A stretch of DNA of 64,000 bases from Blepharisma stoltei (lineage: Eukaryota > Ciliophora > Heterotrichea > Heterotrichida > Blepharismidae), in contig CAJZBQ010000063.1 in assembly GCA_914767885.1 (NCBI GenBank), positions 697,449 through 761,448 on the forward strand, in the 5' to 3' direction. Below the pieces are notes generated by a model. It made no database searches. It was not told the DNA's origin and saw nothing but the letters and a program-made list of their open reading frames with translations. The position numbers were made by a program, and so were the translations under genes. Positions within the stretch are counted from its first letter, which is position 1; every line of letters starts with the position of its first letter. Shown here in pieces: positions 10,521 to 21,325 of this stretch.

Positions 10521-10734
10521 AACGCAATTTATAGGAATTTTGATAGGCTATTGCGAGGGTAATTATGATAATTAGATATTTTTGATAAATAAATGGCATA
10601 ATCCTCTTTCTTTAGTGAGCAAAAGTTTGAAAAATACTCCTTTTTGCAAAATTTTAATATTTTGCTATCCCATAAATTATTTTTATGTGCAAATAATGAC
10701 TATTACAAAAAAAATCTTTATATACAGAAATATG

Positions 10735-11160
10735 GTGTGGCTTAACAGCCCACCATTTTAAAAAGGCTGGGGTAACCCAGTGACTTTACGGAGGGAGAAT
10801 AGTGCTAGGGAATGTGCTTCTGGCTGTTTACTTAGCTTGGCGAAGTGCAATGTCGGGGACACCAGCTTATATTCAGGTCAAGCTTTAACTCAAAGAAGAT
10901 GGAGACTTGGAAGTGGAAAAGCTGGGCCCTACAGAAAAGCCATGGTAAGCAATAGACTATAGGATTTATGCTTGAATGACTAATCGGGCAACTTCTTAGA
11001 GCGATACAGCACTGCATCCTGGGCTGCGATAAGCTATTTCGGTCGATAACCCAACCGGAAAATTCGTGTTTTTAAATTTTCTGGAAAATAGCAAATTGTT
11101 AACGCGTGGTGACGATTTTCACCCTACCCTGACACGAGCCTAGAGATAGAAGTGGCGCAC
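10735..11160 (+). repeat. GC-richer island related to 52540-52880
   Basis: About 45-50% GC in an AT-rich spacer. No convincing ORF. It shares short blocks in the same order with 52540-52880 (CGATACAG...CCTGGGCT, then ACGCG[TC]GGT). It could be a retroposed or structured-RNA-derived repeat, but its identity is unknown. No tRNA, 5S rRNA or snRNA consensus was seen. Confidence 0.35.
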
Positions 11161-11214
11161 GAAAAAATACCCTTTGAGATATCAAAAGGAATTTCTCTTT
11201 ACTAATGCCAATAT

Positions 11215-11300
11215 TAATGCAATGAAATCTCTAAATAATTCTGTTATATCTTAGCTTGCATTTCAAAACATAAATTCTACAAATTAAATTAGACCTTTTG
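11215..11300 (+). repeat. Fragment of the CTCCGTGAGCGAAC MITE family
   Basis: Contains the internal family landmark (ATGAAATCTCTAAATAATTC, then CATTTCAAAACATAAATTC) without the terminal repeats. Treated as a truncated copy. Confidence 0.4.
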
Positions 11301-11689
11301 GAATCTAAAAAAGATAAGCTTCTTTATTAGGAAGGCTAGTAAAAGATAAAAGAGACAAATTTATGGTACGAAAATTTATTCGAAATCACACAGAATTCAG
11401 TTTAAAATTCATATAATTCTCACAAACTATTTTTTTTCCCGATTTTTAAGCTAAATTTGTCGAACCCATTTTTATTTTGTATTTATACATGTAACAGTGT
11501 TGGGCAAAATTCTTTTAACTATTGATAAAGAAATTGCGATTTTTGAAACAATAACTTCTGTAAGTAGTAAATAAGGCATTACTATTGGCATTTTCCATAA
11601 AGGATTATAAACTGGACATATGATGATTAGTTTTATTTTTCACTCTTGAGTCTATAGGTGGGCTATACTTATGAAGCAAATCTAAAAAT

Positions 11690-12185
11690 ATCTCTGACTA
11701 TTATTTTATGGCTAATGCCTAATTCTTTGAACCAAACTCTTTTATGCCAAGCACTTTTCTTGACAGCTTTCTTCAAAAATTCAATTATTCTCCTGAAATT
11801 CTTCGATTTTTAAATCCCATCTTAAGTTCATATTTTTTCCACAAACCTTCGCTCCAATAATCTTTGAATCTACGACTATATCCTACTTTCTACTTCTCTT
11901 TCTTCAATCTTTATTCTTCTTTGTAAATTCAATTCTATCTATTCCTCCAGATTATGCATATCTCTTTTCCTGTTCATAGATTTCTAATGCCTGAATCCTG
12001 CCACTCTTACTTTTCCATCTGCAATATTTCCTCTATTGCATCTCTATGCCAATATGCTCCATTATTTTTAGTTCCCACTTCATCATACCTCCATTTGCTT
12101 TCAGGCCTATGTTCTTGAGGGCAATCATATATCGCATGATTTTTCCATGTGAAGATATGGTAGTGGACGTTAAACGAGGTCAAAT
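11690..12185 (-). pseudogene. Possible decayed coding remnant
   Basis: On the minus strand, pieces of protein-like sequence appear: YDCPQEHRPESKWRYDEVG, then QALEIYEQEKRYA, then SKIIGAKVCGKNMNLRW and EEFQENNWIFEESC. They are separated by stops and frame changes. Codon use is like that of the real genes, but no start or family can be identified. The rest of 11300-12780 is AT-rich with nothing else recognisable. Confidence 0.3.
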
Positions 12186-12789
12186 CTTTTTAATTTAATG
12201 TATGCTGCGATAGAGATTCGTAGACACCAAAATTTTCAAATCCATTGCAATTAAATATAAGCTCAAATAAAATTTAAATGGAAAATGGAATTAAGCTTCA
12301 AAGGAAAAGATTATTAATAACTTAATTTATGAGACCAGAAAAAATTATAGCTTGCAGCATAATTACTACAATTTTCAGATGCCATGATATATAAGTCATC
12401 TACATAAACCAAGATGTAATTTTGTAATTTTAGTCACTTTAAGGGGATTTTTTATTGAGAATACAATTATTTCAAAAATAAGTTGTAGGTTATATAGTTT
12501 AAATAATCAGATAATCTGAAACTAACATGAAGCCAACATCAGAACACAAACAACGCCAAATAATGGTAAAAAATGGCTATAGGCCAGAAAAAACTCCTTT
12601 TATCAGAATTTCACTATATCTCTCTATTCTTCTCCCTCCCAGATCTCTTATCTTCTATTTCTTTTTGTCTCCATTATCTCTCCTCTTTCCTTTTTCTCAC
12701 CTGCTTCTCTATGCCATCTTACGTCACTCTCAATATTTCTTAAAATCAATTGACTCCTATGCGTTTTTAACTTCAATAAATAATAGAAG

Positions 12790-13611
12790 ATGTCTAGAAA
12801 GTATAATCAAGCATATGAAAACAATATTGATTCCTTAAACTTTCTTCTATCCAGAGAGCGTGAAAAGCCACCCCTCGGTGACTTTCTCTCAGGCAACGAC
12901 ATACAAGCCTCCATGCGTGACAAGCTTGTCCAATGGATGTTCAAGCTGTCCCAAGACCTATCTCTTCAGCTCGAAACGACCCAATTTGCTATATCTTTGA
13001 TGGATTTATTTCTTTCTAAGGTAAAAACTGCAAAAAGTGTAATCCAGCTGCTTGGGGTGGTCTGTTTAATGATTTCCACAAAATTTAATGAAAATAGGCT
13101 ATTCACATTGCAAGACGCGTTATTCCATACTGGAAAGCAATATAAAATTAATGAAGTACAGTTGACAGAAGTCTTTATTTTACACAAACTTGAATGGAGA
13201 CTTAATATAACGACAGCCTCGGAGCTGGTGAGGAGGCTTTTTATACTTACAGGGCTTGAAAATGATTTTTCAAGAATTTATGAAAGAATTGACGCTTTTA
13301 CGTGTGTCTGCTATGGGAATTATGAGCTTTCGCAGTACCGTGTGCTAGAAATTGCTATTGCAAGCTCAATATGTACCCTTGAGCAGTTTAATCAGATTAA
13401 TTTTAGAAATCAGTGGGTGCAGCTGTTATTTAATCAGGGTATTTTAGATGTGGGGAGCGTTGATTTGTGTAAGAGGACGCTACTGAGGGTGCTTTATTCA
13501 CAGACATCACCTTATGATGCACATAAGCTTAGTCCGATTACGCTGGATAGCATCGAAACTTATATAAGGAGAAATAATGATGAAAAATCTCGTTTAATTA
13601 ACAATGCATAA
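12790..13611 (+). CDS. Cyclin-box protein, 273 aa
   Basis: ATG at 12790 (MSRKYNQAYENNIDSLNFLL). The cyclin N-terminal box is recognisable: DIQASMRDKLVQWMFKLSQD (equivalent to the MRAILVDWL motif), LETTQFAISLMDLFLS, VIQLLGVVCLMISTKFNE (the usual LGVACLLIASKYEE position), KINEVQLTEVFILHKLEWRL. A second, weaker helical repeat follows (TASELVRRLFILTGLENDFS, YRVLEIAIASSICTL). The length is close to that of compact protist cyclins. It would bind a cyclin-dependent kinase, but the partner and phase cannot be inferred. No insertion interrupts it and no UGA is needed. Confidence 0.85.
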   Translation: MSRKYNQAYENNIDSLNFLLSREREKPPLGDFLSGNDIQASMRDKLVQWMFKLSQDLSLQLETTQFAISLMDLFLSKVKTAKSVIQLLGVVCLMISTKFNENRLFTLQDALFHTGKQYKINEVQLTEVFILHKLEWRLNITTASELVRRLFILTGLENDFSRIYERIDAFTCVCYGNYELSQYRVLEIAIASSICTLEQFNQINFRNQWVQLLFNQGILDVGSVDLCKRTLLRVLYSQTSPYDAHKLSPITLDSIETYIRRNNDEKSRLINNA

Positions 13612-13733
13612 TTAGTTAACGCGTTTTATATGATTTAGATAAAACTGCAAAAATTATTCAGGATTTATAAAAACCAAATGGTAAAATTTAAAATCATAAA
13701 TCCTCCTGAAAAACTTGGAGATTTCAAAACAAT

Positions 13734-14527
13734 TAATTGGCTTGCTCAAATTTACCAAACTATTGGCGCAGGTATTTTAAAAGATCAATGAGGTAAGTCT
13801 ATTTCTAACTACATTACCCTGGTATTATTAAAACTATCATGCTCAATACTTATTCAAATTTTTTTTGGAACTTTTATGTTTAATTTAATAGTAATTTTTT
13901 TTAAAAAAATTTGGGTACCTTCTAAAGTGACCGGGTCAGCCATTAGCGAATCAGTCAGGAGGTATTTTTGAGAATATGCTTCCAGATTCCGATGAAAAAC
14001 TCCGATATATAAATATTTATCTGAACTATGAAGGTCGGACAGGTGTTTTTAATAAACGGTTTCAATATCATTAGATGAATTAATACCACAATCAATATAT
14101 AAATTGACATGAATAAAGCTTTTCCTAACTTTTTTAAACTTTCATGTCTTACCATAAGGTTTGTTAGAAAAAAAAAAAATAAAATCCAAAAATAGCCTCT
14201 GGCTATTAATTGCTTTGGACTAAAGGAACATATGGATAAATATACGAAATTAAGATAAATTAAACACAAATTACGCGCGGCTTTGACGGGTCTTGTAGTA
14301 TTATATTTAGCTTATGATACTTTCAAAATCCATGTTCAGACTATAGGTAGTGGATTTTAATAAACCCCATGCAGAGGCATTTTATAAATTATCGACTTTG
14401 GCCTTTAAAAATTTTTGACCATTTGTGACTTAAAAAGATTAATTTTGGAAATTAAATCATTATAGACATATTATTCCTATTACTGATTTCTGCATAAAGA
14501 ATATTTGTAAACATATAATTTTAATTA
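13734..14527 (+). repeat. Left arm of the inverted repeat
   Basis: Near-perfect reverse complement of 14955-15750. With UGA as Trp a frame from 13678 runs into this arm (IYQTIGAGILKDQWGKSISN, ISESVRRYFWEYASRFRW) to 14052. The same frame in the other arm is shifted by a base in a T run, so it may no longer be functional. Confidence 0.75.
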
Positions 14528-14546
14528 AATATCTATAATATACTTT

Positions 14547-14873
14547 TTATTTTAAAAAAGTTACCAGCATTATATATAATATAATATGATTTGATTTAAG
14601 ATTTAATACTAAGATTACTATGCCTTTTAAGAGGCTCTCCCAATAATTTCTGATAAAATCTCAATATTTCTGATTTAAATTGATTTGAATCTGATCATAA
14701 ATTAATTTTTCTGATAAGAACTCAGCCTGATATAAAAATAAAATTCTGATGTTTCTCATTTTCTTCATACAACTTCTCATAATTTTCATAACTTCAAAGC
14801 CATAATTCAGCACAATAGATATCAACCTTTCCAATTCTATATGATTTATGAGATTTTGGTCAAAAAACTTCAT
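14547..14873 (-). CDS. Unknown 108-aa ORF in the loop of the inverted-repeat element
   Basis: ATG at 14873 (MKFFDQNLINHIELERLISI), then KIMRSCMKKMRNIRILFLYQ and, reading one UGA as Trp, NQKYWDFIRNYWESLLKGIV, ending at TAA 14547. The composition is Ile/Leu/Asn-rich and no domain is recognised. It is the only ORF unique to the element's centre, so it could be the element's own protein or a chance frame. Confidence 0.3.
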
Positions 14874-14954
14874 CTAATAAATTTTCTTATTTTCGCCTTA
14901 AATGTCATTATGCCCTCAGAAAATAAGATGGATATATAATAGAATTTCTAGTTT

Positions 14955-15750
14955 TAAATTAAAATTATATGTTTACAAATATTCTTTATGCAGAAATCAG
15001 TAATAGGAATAATATGTCTATAATGATTTAATTTCCAAAATTAATCTTTTTAAGTCACAAATGGTCAAAAATTTTTAAAGGCCAAAGTCGATAAATTTAT
15101 AAAATGCCTCTGCATGGGGTTTATTAAAATCCACTACCTATAGTCTGAACATGGATTTTGAAAGTATCATAAGCTAAATATAATACTACAAGACCCGTCA
15201 AAGCCGCGCGTAATTTGTGTTTAATTTATCTTAATTTCGTATATTTATCCATATGTTCCTTTAGTCCAAAGCAATTAATAGCCAGAGGCTATTTTTGGAT
15301 TTTATTTTTTTTTCTAACAAACCTTATGGTAAGACATGAAAGTTTAAAAAAGTTAGGAAAAGCTTTATTCATGTCAATTTATATATTGATTGTGGTATTA
15401 ATTCATCTAATGATATTGAAACCGTTTATTAAAAACACCTGTCCGACCTTCATAGTTCAGATAAATATTTATATATCGGAGTTTTTCATCGGAATCTGGA
15501 AGCATATTCTCAAAAATACCTCCTGACTGATTCGCTAATGGCTGACCCGGTCACTTTAGAAGGTACCCAAATTTTTTTAAAAAAAATTACTATTAAATTA
15601 AACATAAAAGTTCCAAAAAAAAATTTGAATAAGTATTGAGCATGATAGTTTTTTTAATAATACCAGGGTAATGTAGTTAGAAATAGACTTACCTCATTGA
15701 TCTTTTAAAATACCTGCGCCAATAGTTTGGTAAATTTGAGCAAGCCCAAT
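14955..15750 (-). repeat. Right arm of the inverted repeat
   Basis: Reverse complement of 13734-14527, ending GAGCAAGCCCAATTA next to TA. Small length differences lie in homopolymers, for example eight versus nine A/T next to the GTTCC block. Confidence 0.75.
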
Positions 15751-15971
15751 TAATTTAATTATCAATATTAAGGCTGAGAAAAAATATACTATATCATTTT
15801 TATGTCAAATTTTTCCAAAACTTAAAATATTTCAAATATCTATTTAAGATTTCCTTTAACAAAATCCACATATTTCTTCCGAATTATGCTTTCCCTTATC
15901 ACCTATCCCAATACTTGCCATATCAGAATAATGCCATCATGCTTACGTAATTAGATAAAAAAATCAAAAAT

Positions 15972-17048
15972 ATGAAACACTTCATCTGCAGAGCATTTGG
16001 AAAATACACAGTCAAAGCGCCTACAAATATCGCGCTTATCAAGTACTGGGGCAAGTCCAACGAAGACATAAACCTCCCTCTCAACTCCTCAATAAGTTTG
16101 ACTGTCGACATTGAACAATTTTTTACACAAACTACCATTGAATTAAATGATGAAAAAAACCAGCTTATCCTCAACAATGAGCCAGCTGAGATCACAGGAA
16201 GAATTTCTCGTGTGATTAACATGCTGAAGTCTCTGACAAAACCAGAAAATTTAGAAAAAAAAATAAAAATCGAGTCTTGCAATAATTTTCCGACTGCCGC
16301 GGGAATGGCAAGCTCAGCTTCTGGACTGGCAGCTCTGACCTTTGGACTGGCAAAAGCATATAAGGTAAATATTAGTATGGAAGAATTGTCAGGAATCGCA
16401 AGACTTGGCTCTGGGAGCGCCTCACGCAGCTTTTTTGGCGGAATTGTCGAATGAAGTGCAGGTGACTCTCATGAAAAAAGCATCGCAAGGCAGCTTTATG
16501 AAAATTCCCATTGGGACGAGTTAAGACTACTAGTAATATTAACTGATTTAGAAAAGAAAAAAATTTCCAGCACAAATGCAATGAAATTAAACAGAAAAAT
16601 GCTACTTGAAAGGGCCAATGAAAGAGTCCCAATTCGTATAGAAAACTTAAAAAAAGCTTTAGAAGCCAAAGATTTTGAAAATTTAGCTAAAATTACTATG
16701 GAAGAAAGTGATGATTTGCATTATGTGATTGAGGCGGCTAATGTGAAATACCTGAATGCTAAAAGTGAAGAAATTAAAAAACTTATCCATGGCTTTAATT
16801 CACAAGGAATCCGTGCTGCTTATACCTTTGACGCTGGCCCAAATCCTTTTATATTGACTAGGAAGCAGGATATTAATGACTTAGTCAGTCATTTATTGAT
16901 AAGCCTAAAATTAAGATCCCACAACGACTTAAAATTGCATGGGCAGCTGCCGAATGATCCTTTCCTATTTTTACAAAGCAGTGCAACTATTCCAGTCTTT
17001 GGGATAATTGAAAGCAAAATATCAAGGACAGGGCCTATTTTACTTTAA
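15972..17048 (+). CDS. MVD: Mevalonate diphosphate decarboxylase, 358 aa
   Basis: Converts mevalonate diphosphate to isopentenyl diphosphate with ATP, the last step of the classical mevalonate pathway. All family motifs are present: APTNIALIKYWGKSNEDINL near the N-terminus, NNFPTAAGMASSASGLAALT (the ATP-binding GHMP loop), GIARLGSGSASRSFFGGIVE, and YTFDAGPNPFILT near the C-terminus, with the catalytic-type Asp of DAGPN. A UGA at 16452-16454 lies exactly where the family has Trp (GGIVE-W-SAGDSHEKS), which is direct evidence that UGA encodes Trp here. No insertion interrupts the gene. The length is slightly below the usual 380-400 aa. ATG at 15972 (MKHFICRAFGKYTVKA) is the only plausible start. 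Confidence 0.95.
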
Positions 17049-17072
17049 TTTATTAGAAATTTATGAAATAGG

Positions 17073-17315
17073 TTACTTATTTGTGGTATTAATAAATTTC
17101 CCTTTCATGATTTGCACCATCAGTTCTTTGTCCATAAATTCATAGTCTTTTGGAATGTAGAGCCTATGCCTTTCTTCTTGGTAATATTTTACCCATGGTT
17201 TATTTTTGGCATCGTCAGGGATTTCGAAATAGGATACTTCAGTAGGAAATAAATCGTCTTTCAGCCTTATAGAGTCTTCGTATTTTATAGGCGGAGTTAA
17301 AAAGTTAATAGGCAT
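17073..17315 (-). CDS. Small hypothetical protein, 80 aa
   Basis: ATG at 17315 (MPINFLTPPIKYEDSIRLKD) to TAA at 17073, convergent with MVD and only 24 bp from its stop. The sequence is hydrophilic with aromatic/proline patches (PTEVSYFEIPDDAKNKPWVK, RHRLYIPKDYEFMDKELM) and no stops, so it looks like real coding sequence. No membrane segment or targeting peptide is evident. It could be a small subunit of a larger complex, but I do not recognise it. Confidence 0.5.
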   Translation of the reverse strand: MPINFLTPPIKYEDSIRLKDDLFPTEVSYFEIPDDAKNKPWVKYYQEERHRLYIPKDYEFMDKELMVQIMKGKFINTTNK

Positions 17316-18128
17316 TGTATAAAAGTATTTTTTGCTTCTTCTTCCAAGCCAACTTAAATACCCAATATTGGGATATTTTTATGCTTTTGCACGAGACATC
17401 TTTTGGCTTGGCCGAAAGCTGAAGGAAGAAGGGAAAAGAAAACCATAAGGCTTTTTGACAGTAGCCACTTTATTAATAGATGTAGATGGTCGAAAAAAAA
17501 CTTTTTTTCGATAAGCTAACCCCCTAAAGGGGAAATCTCTAGCAGTAGGTGAAATAACCAGGTAAGGAAGGAGGGATTATATTAGTCGGGGTCGGAAATC
17601 CGACCACACTGACTCGCCCTTATGGGCTAGTTTTTATTAAAACGATAGAATCTAGCCTAAGTCTACCTCTGAACAACTGGAATAGCCATTTATGGAGTTG
17701 CTCATCAGCTTTCTCAATGCTAATAGGCATTATAGACAAGCTCAAGCCAAAATTTGGCTCGATCTGCAATTATTAATTTTAAAATTCCATGGCACTTATT
17801 TCGACCATAATGGTGAGTCAGTGGGATTGGATAACCAGCTCCATTTAAGTAAGCCACCCATCACCTCTATTGCACTTATGAAATAAGAGGCTAAATGACA
17901 CTTAATGGAATATATTCCAGAAATTTTGGTCATAACTTTTTCATCTGATCGAATTTTATTGTTTTTTTTGCACTATACCTAACGAGGAAAGTTTCGATAA
18001 AAAAGCCAATCAATTATTACACTCCACAAATGGCTTGCACCAGAAACAAGAGAAATGTTGAATGCAGCATTAAATTTTTTGATGTTTTTAAAATAATTTC
18101 TTCTTAAGCCCAAAAAAAGAAAAATAGT
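17316..18128. other. Spacer, small stem-loops, no supported gene
   Basis: AT-rich with a GC-richer block at 17500-17650. That block holds two obvious hairpins: TCGAAAAAAAACTTTTTTTCGA at 17489-17511, and GTCGGGGTCGGAAATCCGACC near 17586-17606. A 64-codon plus-strand frame at 17692-17886 has no support beyond its length. It may be an uncharacterised RNA or repeat. Confidence 0.3.
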
Positions 18129-18706
18129 TTAAACTAGGACTAGGGCCTGAAATAATGCCTGTAGACTAATTACTAATCTCTCTCTTAAACCCAGAGGCAT
18201 GATCCTGCAATTAGGACCTAATGCAATAAAATAATCTCTCTTAAACCCAATATCTATATGAATTCCATCTCTATTAAGCTTTACTTCATGGATAGTAATT
18301 GATTGATGAGCCAAAATCGCCCAATTTCTCCACAGACTATACACCCCATAAAATAAGAACACAGGCAAACACAATGGCTCTTGATTAACTCTATTTGACA
18401 ATTACATGGCCATGGATTCTTTGCTAAAAGAAAAAAACTTCCTATTGTTGTAGTGAGACGTCCTAAGAACCTCCCCATTGTTTTCATAAATGTAGGCTGA
18501 TAGGAGTACACAAGGAGGCTTCCACTTTCATCAAATTCAAGAATTTTAGATGGGCTGTAAACATTGACTCTATTTTGAAGTTACTGAGAAGGCTTTTCAC
18601 GTAACGGTTTTGGCTCCCAAGGGTTTACAAGTTTTTTTGCAGGGGATTTGACTGTTTTCTTTGTATTGACTAAGGACCCAAAGTTCTTTAATACAGCTTT
18701 GAGCAT
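18129..18706 (-). CDS. Small two-helix membrane protein with a 15-nt intron, probably organellar
   Basis: ATG at 18706 (MLKAVLKNFGSLVNTKKTVK). The first exon is interrupted by TAA, but removing a 15-nt sequence GTAACTTCAAAATAG (18570-18584) restores PLREKPSQVNVYSPSKILEF. A second junction at 18389-18405 (GTAATTGTCAAATAGAG, 17 nt) restores AKNPWPFNQEPLCLPVFLFY. The spliced protein (about 180 aa) has hydrophobic segments near TTTIGSFFLLA and LPVFLFYGVYSLW, and a conserved-looking HEVKLNRDGIHIDIG block. The basic N-terminus and two helices suggest a mitochondrial inner-membrane assembly protein of the TMEM186/TMEM223 kind. That is a guess. The second junction could instead be a 15-nt intron plus an indel. 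Confidence 0.55.
18570..18584 (-). other. 15-nt spliceosomal intron
   Basis: GTAACTTCAAAATAG on the minus strand has GT...AG ends, contains the in-frame TAA, and its removal keeps the reading frame (CA|A = Gln). Introns of 15 nt are the hallmark of heterotrich ciliates. Confidence 0.75.
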
Positions 18707-18793
18707 ATTTAATCAAATAGGGTAGATATTTGTATATACTGGAAAGTTTATTAGTAAAATCAAGCTTTTTTTTTAAAAAAAAATTAAATAATT

Positions 18794-19642
18794 ATGCCAA
18801 AAAGCATACTTTTCATATACAAAATTAAAATGGGATACCAAGCCCCTAGTCAGCTTTCATGCGAAATCAGCCTTTACATTCCTACTTATTTTCAGAACAC
18901 AACCTTAATAGCTCATCTAAACAGAAAAAATATCCCATATATCGTATTTTCTTCAGAAAAACACCACCCTAATTCTATTTTATTCTATCGGCATACTATT
19001 TCTTCCAAGGTAAACTCAGAAGAATTTTTAGTAAATAATAAAAAAGTCCTTGCGATATTATTAGAAGGCGATTTTAGTGACGAAAAAGAACTCCTGGAAG
19101 ATTATTTATCAATTTACTATAAAAATAAAATCCGAGTAATTTTGGTTCTGCAAGGGCTAAAAGAGGCCTTAGAAACAGTCCAATTTACACAGAGAAAAGG
19201 GTTCACCCATGAAACTTATGCAGAATGGGTAGCCCAAATGATGATAAAAGGGGTTGATTGTATAGAAACTGAGAATTTCCGAGATACTGCAGATTATTTA
19301 GAAAGGGTTATTAACACCTTAAATAATGGGCCATATAGACCTCTTCCTACTGTTTTTCATTTACAGTCTCGAAAGCTCTCAGTAAATCATAATATACCCA
19401 AATCTTCAGCTTTGTGAGCAAGTCAACTGATAAATATTCCTGGAATTTCTGAAAGTAAGGCAAAATCCATTATTGATATGTACCCAACTTTAAGCTCGCT
19501 GATGGAAGCTTATGAAAATGAAGAAAAATCAGAAGCAGAAAAGAAATTAATTTTGGCACAGATTGGGGAGAGAAAGGAGAAAAAAAATTCAAGCAAAATT
19601 TATAGGTTTTATACAAGTAAAAATCCTGATGAAATTTTGTAA
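18794..19642 (+). CDS. EME1-like subunit of the MUS81 structure-specific endonuclease, 282 aa
   Basis: ATG at 18794 (MPKSILFIYKIKMGYQAPSQ). The central part resembles the degenerate ERCC4 nuclease fold of EME1 (KVLAILLEGDFSDEKELLED, RVILVLQGLKEALE, KGFTHETYAEWVAQMM), without the GDxnERKxxxD catalytic signature of MUS81. The C-terminal part, read through one UGA as Trp (SSALWASQLINIPGISESKA, DMYPTLSSLMEAYENEEKSE, IYRFYTS), matches the helix-hairpin-helix end of EME1, which has WRRQIQQL and VNAYPSPQLLVQAY at the same places. It would pair with MUS81 to cut joint molecules and stalled forks, with meiotic relevance. The stop codon TAA overlaps the first TA of a MITE at 19640. Confidence 0.72.
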
Positions 19643-19934
19643 CTCTTCTGTCCTCTAGTTCGCATGGAGAAGTTATATTTCAAAATTTCAAAAAATCCCG
19701 CTTTGTAAAAAGGTAAGCAAATTTATTTAATTCGTAAAATTTGTGTTTTTAAAATTCAATTTGTTAAAAATTAAACAGTATTAGCTAGAGATTTTATTAT
19801 ACTAATTATCAATTATATATCAAATTTTTCATAAAAACTTTTTATATTAATATTTTTGTTCACTCAAAGGTTTTTTTTTTGGGCAAAAAATACTGATCTT
19901 TCCAATAGTTTAGTTTATTCGTTAGGAGGGAGTA
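19640..19934 (-). mobile_element. CTCCGTGAGCGAAC-family MITE starting in the EME1 stop codon
   Basis: Left end TAACTCTTCTGTCC, right end GGAGGGAGTAAG, with the family interior in reverse orientation (ATTCGTAAAATTTG, ATTATCAATTATATATCAAAT, TTTTTGTTCACTC). TA-to-TA removal leaves TTGTAAGAA, so the EME1 stop is regenerated. Confidence 0.7.
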
Positions 19935-20728
19935 AGAATTTTAATTTAAATTATTTTTTCGGTTTTATTAACAATTGGATTAATTAAGCTGCATTATTTT
20001 GCACAATTTTTTGCTTGATTATTACTCTGAGCAATTAATGACAGATAAACCTGAAGCTAATTTGGGTTTGAAAATTTTCTTTCAGAAAATTACGCACCTT
20101 GATTGCAAAATTTCAAGTTTAAAATAGGATTCATAATTAGACTTAAGAAATCAGCAGGGTCTCGGAAAACATAACACAGAGATTCATAGTCTCTTCTATT
20201 AAAATAAATTATCAATTTTTTTCAAATAAAATATATTTAAACGTATTAGTCTTATTAGGAAATTCCTTTTTAATATTTCATATCACCCTAAATTTATCAA
20301 ATACTGAACTTTTATCTTTAAATGAAAAATTTCGAATATTCTTACTAAAGATGGTAATTTGTGAGGTTTGGAGTTGAGGAATAAGGCTTAAGGGTTCTTC
20401 ATTAATAACGCAATTAATTAAATATAATGTAAAATATACTAGTTGCATACAATAAATGCCTTCATGCCATTCACTATAACATATTACCAATAAAAGCTCT
20501 CAAGTATTTTATTTAGTTTTAGCATTTTCATATCAAATTAACATTCCTAAAATAGTGATCTTCCTTAGAATAACCTATTCAAATTTTCATAGACGAAGAC
20601 TTTCTATCATCAAGCTAATTCATTAAAATATTAGCCAGATATTACTTTATTAAAGACTTTAAACGTTTTTCTTCTCATTTTAATCTTGATCTTCTCATAA
20701 AAAGGTGAATTATTTGCTTCAGCTTATG
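19935..20728. other. AT-rich spacer without a supported gene
   Basis: A 70-codon minus-strand frame at 20278-20490 has no recognisable features. The rest is AT-rich with many stops on both strands. Confidence 0.3.
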
Positions 20729-21325
20729 TTACGTTTCTTTCTTCGGATTAAGTAAATAATGAGCTTGCTGATACATCAGGCCTAGTTCTTCTTCTATCTG
20801 CTTTTGCTTATTGGCTTCTTCCTTTTGGCTTCATATTCTTGTCTCTCTTCATAAGCATAAAATTTTCTTTTTCTTTTAAATTGCTCCTTTTCATCTCAAA
20901 TCTTTAGCTATCTTAGCATAGAAGCCTCATATAAGCTTTTATTCAGAGCTCTTGCAATTGTCCTTTCAGTTTCATTATTTTATTAAGCTCTTCATAACTC
21001 GAACTTTTAAAATTAGCCGTTTTTATAAAATTAAGCCTTTCAAACCCATCATCGCAATTTCAAATAATTCTTCAAGTCTCAACAATTTCAATAATAAGGC
21101 AAATATCAGCTTCGTATAATTATTATTTTGCTTAAAACTATATTTTGCAAGTAAATTCTTAACTAAAATTAATTATTTTTTAAAATCATTTAATTAGGCC
21201 TTATAAAGCTGCTGAGACTTGTCCAAATTCTCACGGTCAAATATTTCAATTTGCTTTTGATCACCTATGAAAAATTTTAGGAAAAAGTGTGCTGTTTTGC
21301 ATGTATCTTCTTGAAAGTCTGCCAT
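20729..21325 (-). pseudogene. Decayed coiled-coil gene
   Basis: Starts well at 21325 (MADFQEDTCKTAHFFLKFFI, then IEIFDRENLDKSQQLYKA). It is then interrupted by an AT-rich block with stops that may be an IES (about 21130-21200). It continues as DDGFERLNFIKTANFKSSSY and EELNKIMKLKGQLQ, then shifts frame to RALNKSLYEASMLR, one TAG, and DEKEQFKRKRKFYAYEERQE. It shifts again to EEANKQKQIEEELGLMYQQA and ends KKET with TAA at 20729. UGA is read as Trp at several sites. At least two frameshifts plus a UAG make a functional gene unlikely unless the assembly has errors. No family recognised. Confidence 0.45.

Larger units (their letters stand above)
13734..15750. mobile_element. 2-kb element with about 790-bp inverted-repeat arms
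   Basis: The left arm (13734-14527) and right arm (14955-15750) are reverse complements apart from small indels in A/T runs. Ends are TAATTGG(G)CTTGCTCAAATT in both orientations, flanked by TA. The arms encode the same short hydrophobic frames in opposite orientation, and the 430-bp centre carries one ORF. It is placed between the cyclin and mevalonate decarboxylase genes. A foldback-type transposon or large IES is the best reading. No transposase motif was recognised. Confidence 0.75.

Noticed and set aside
12527-12838. Plus-strand ORF overlapping the cyclin start
   Set aside because: Different frame from the cyclin, pyrimidine-rich low complexity, no domain.
13955-14269. Hydrophobic ORF, also found mirrored at 15215-15526
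   Set aside because: Same sequence read from the two arms of the inverted repeat. Phe/Ile-rich composition follows from AT content, so it was not called as a gene.
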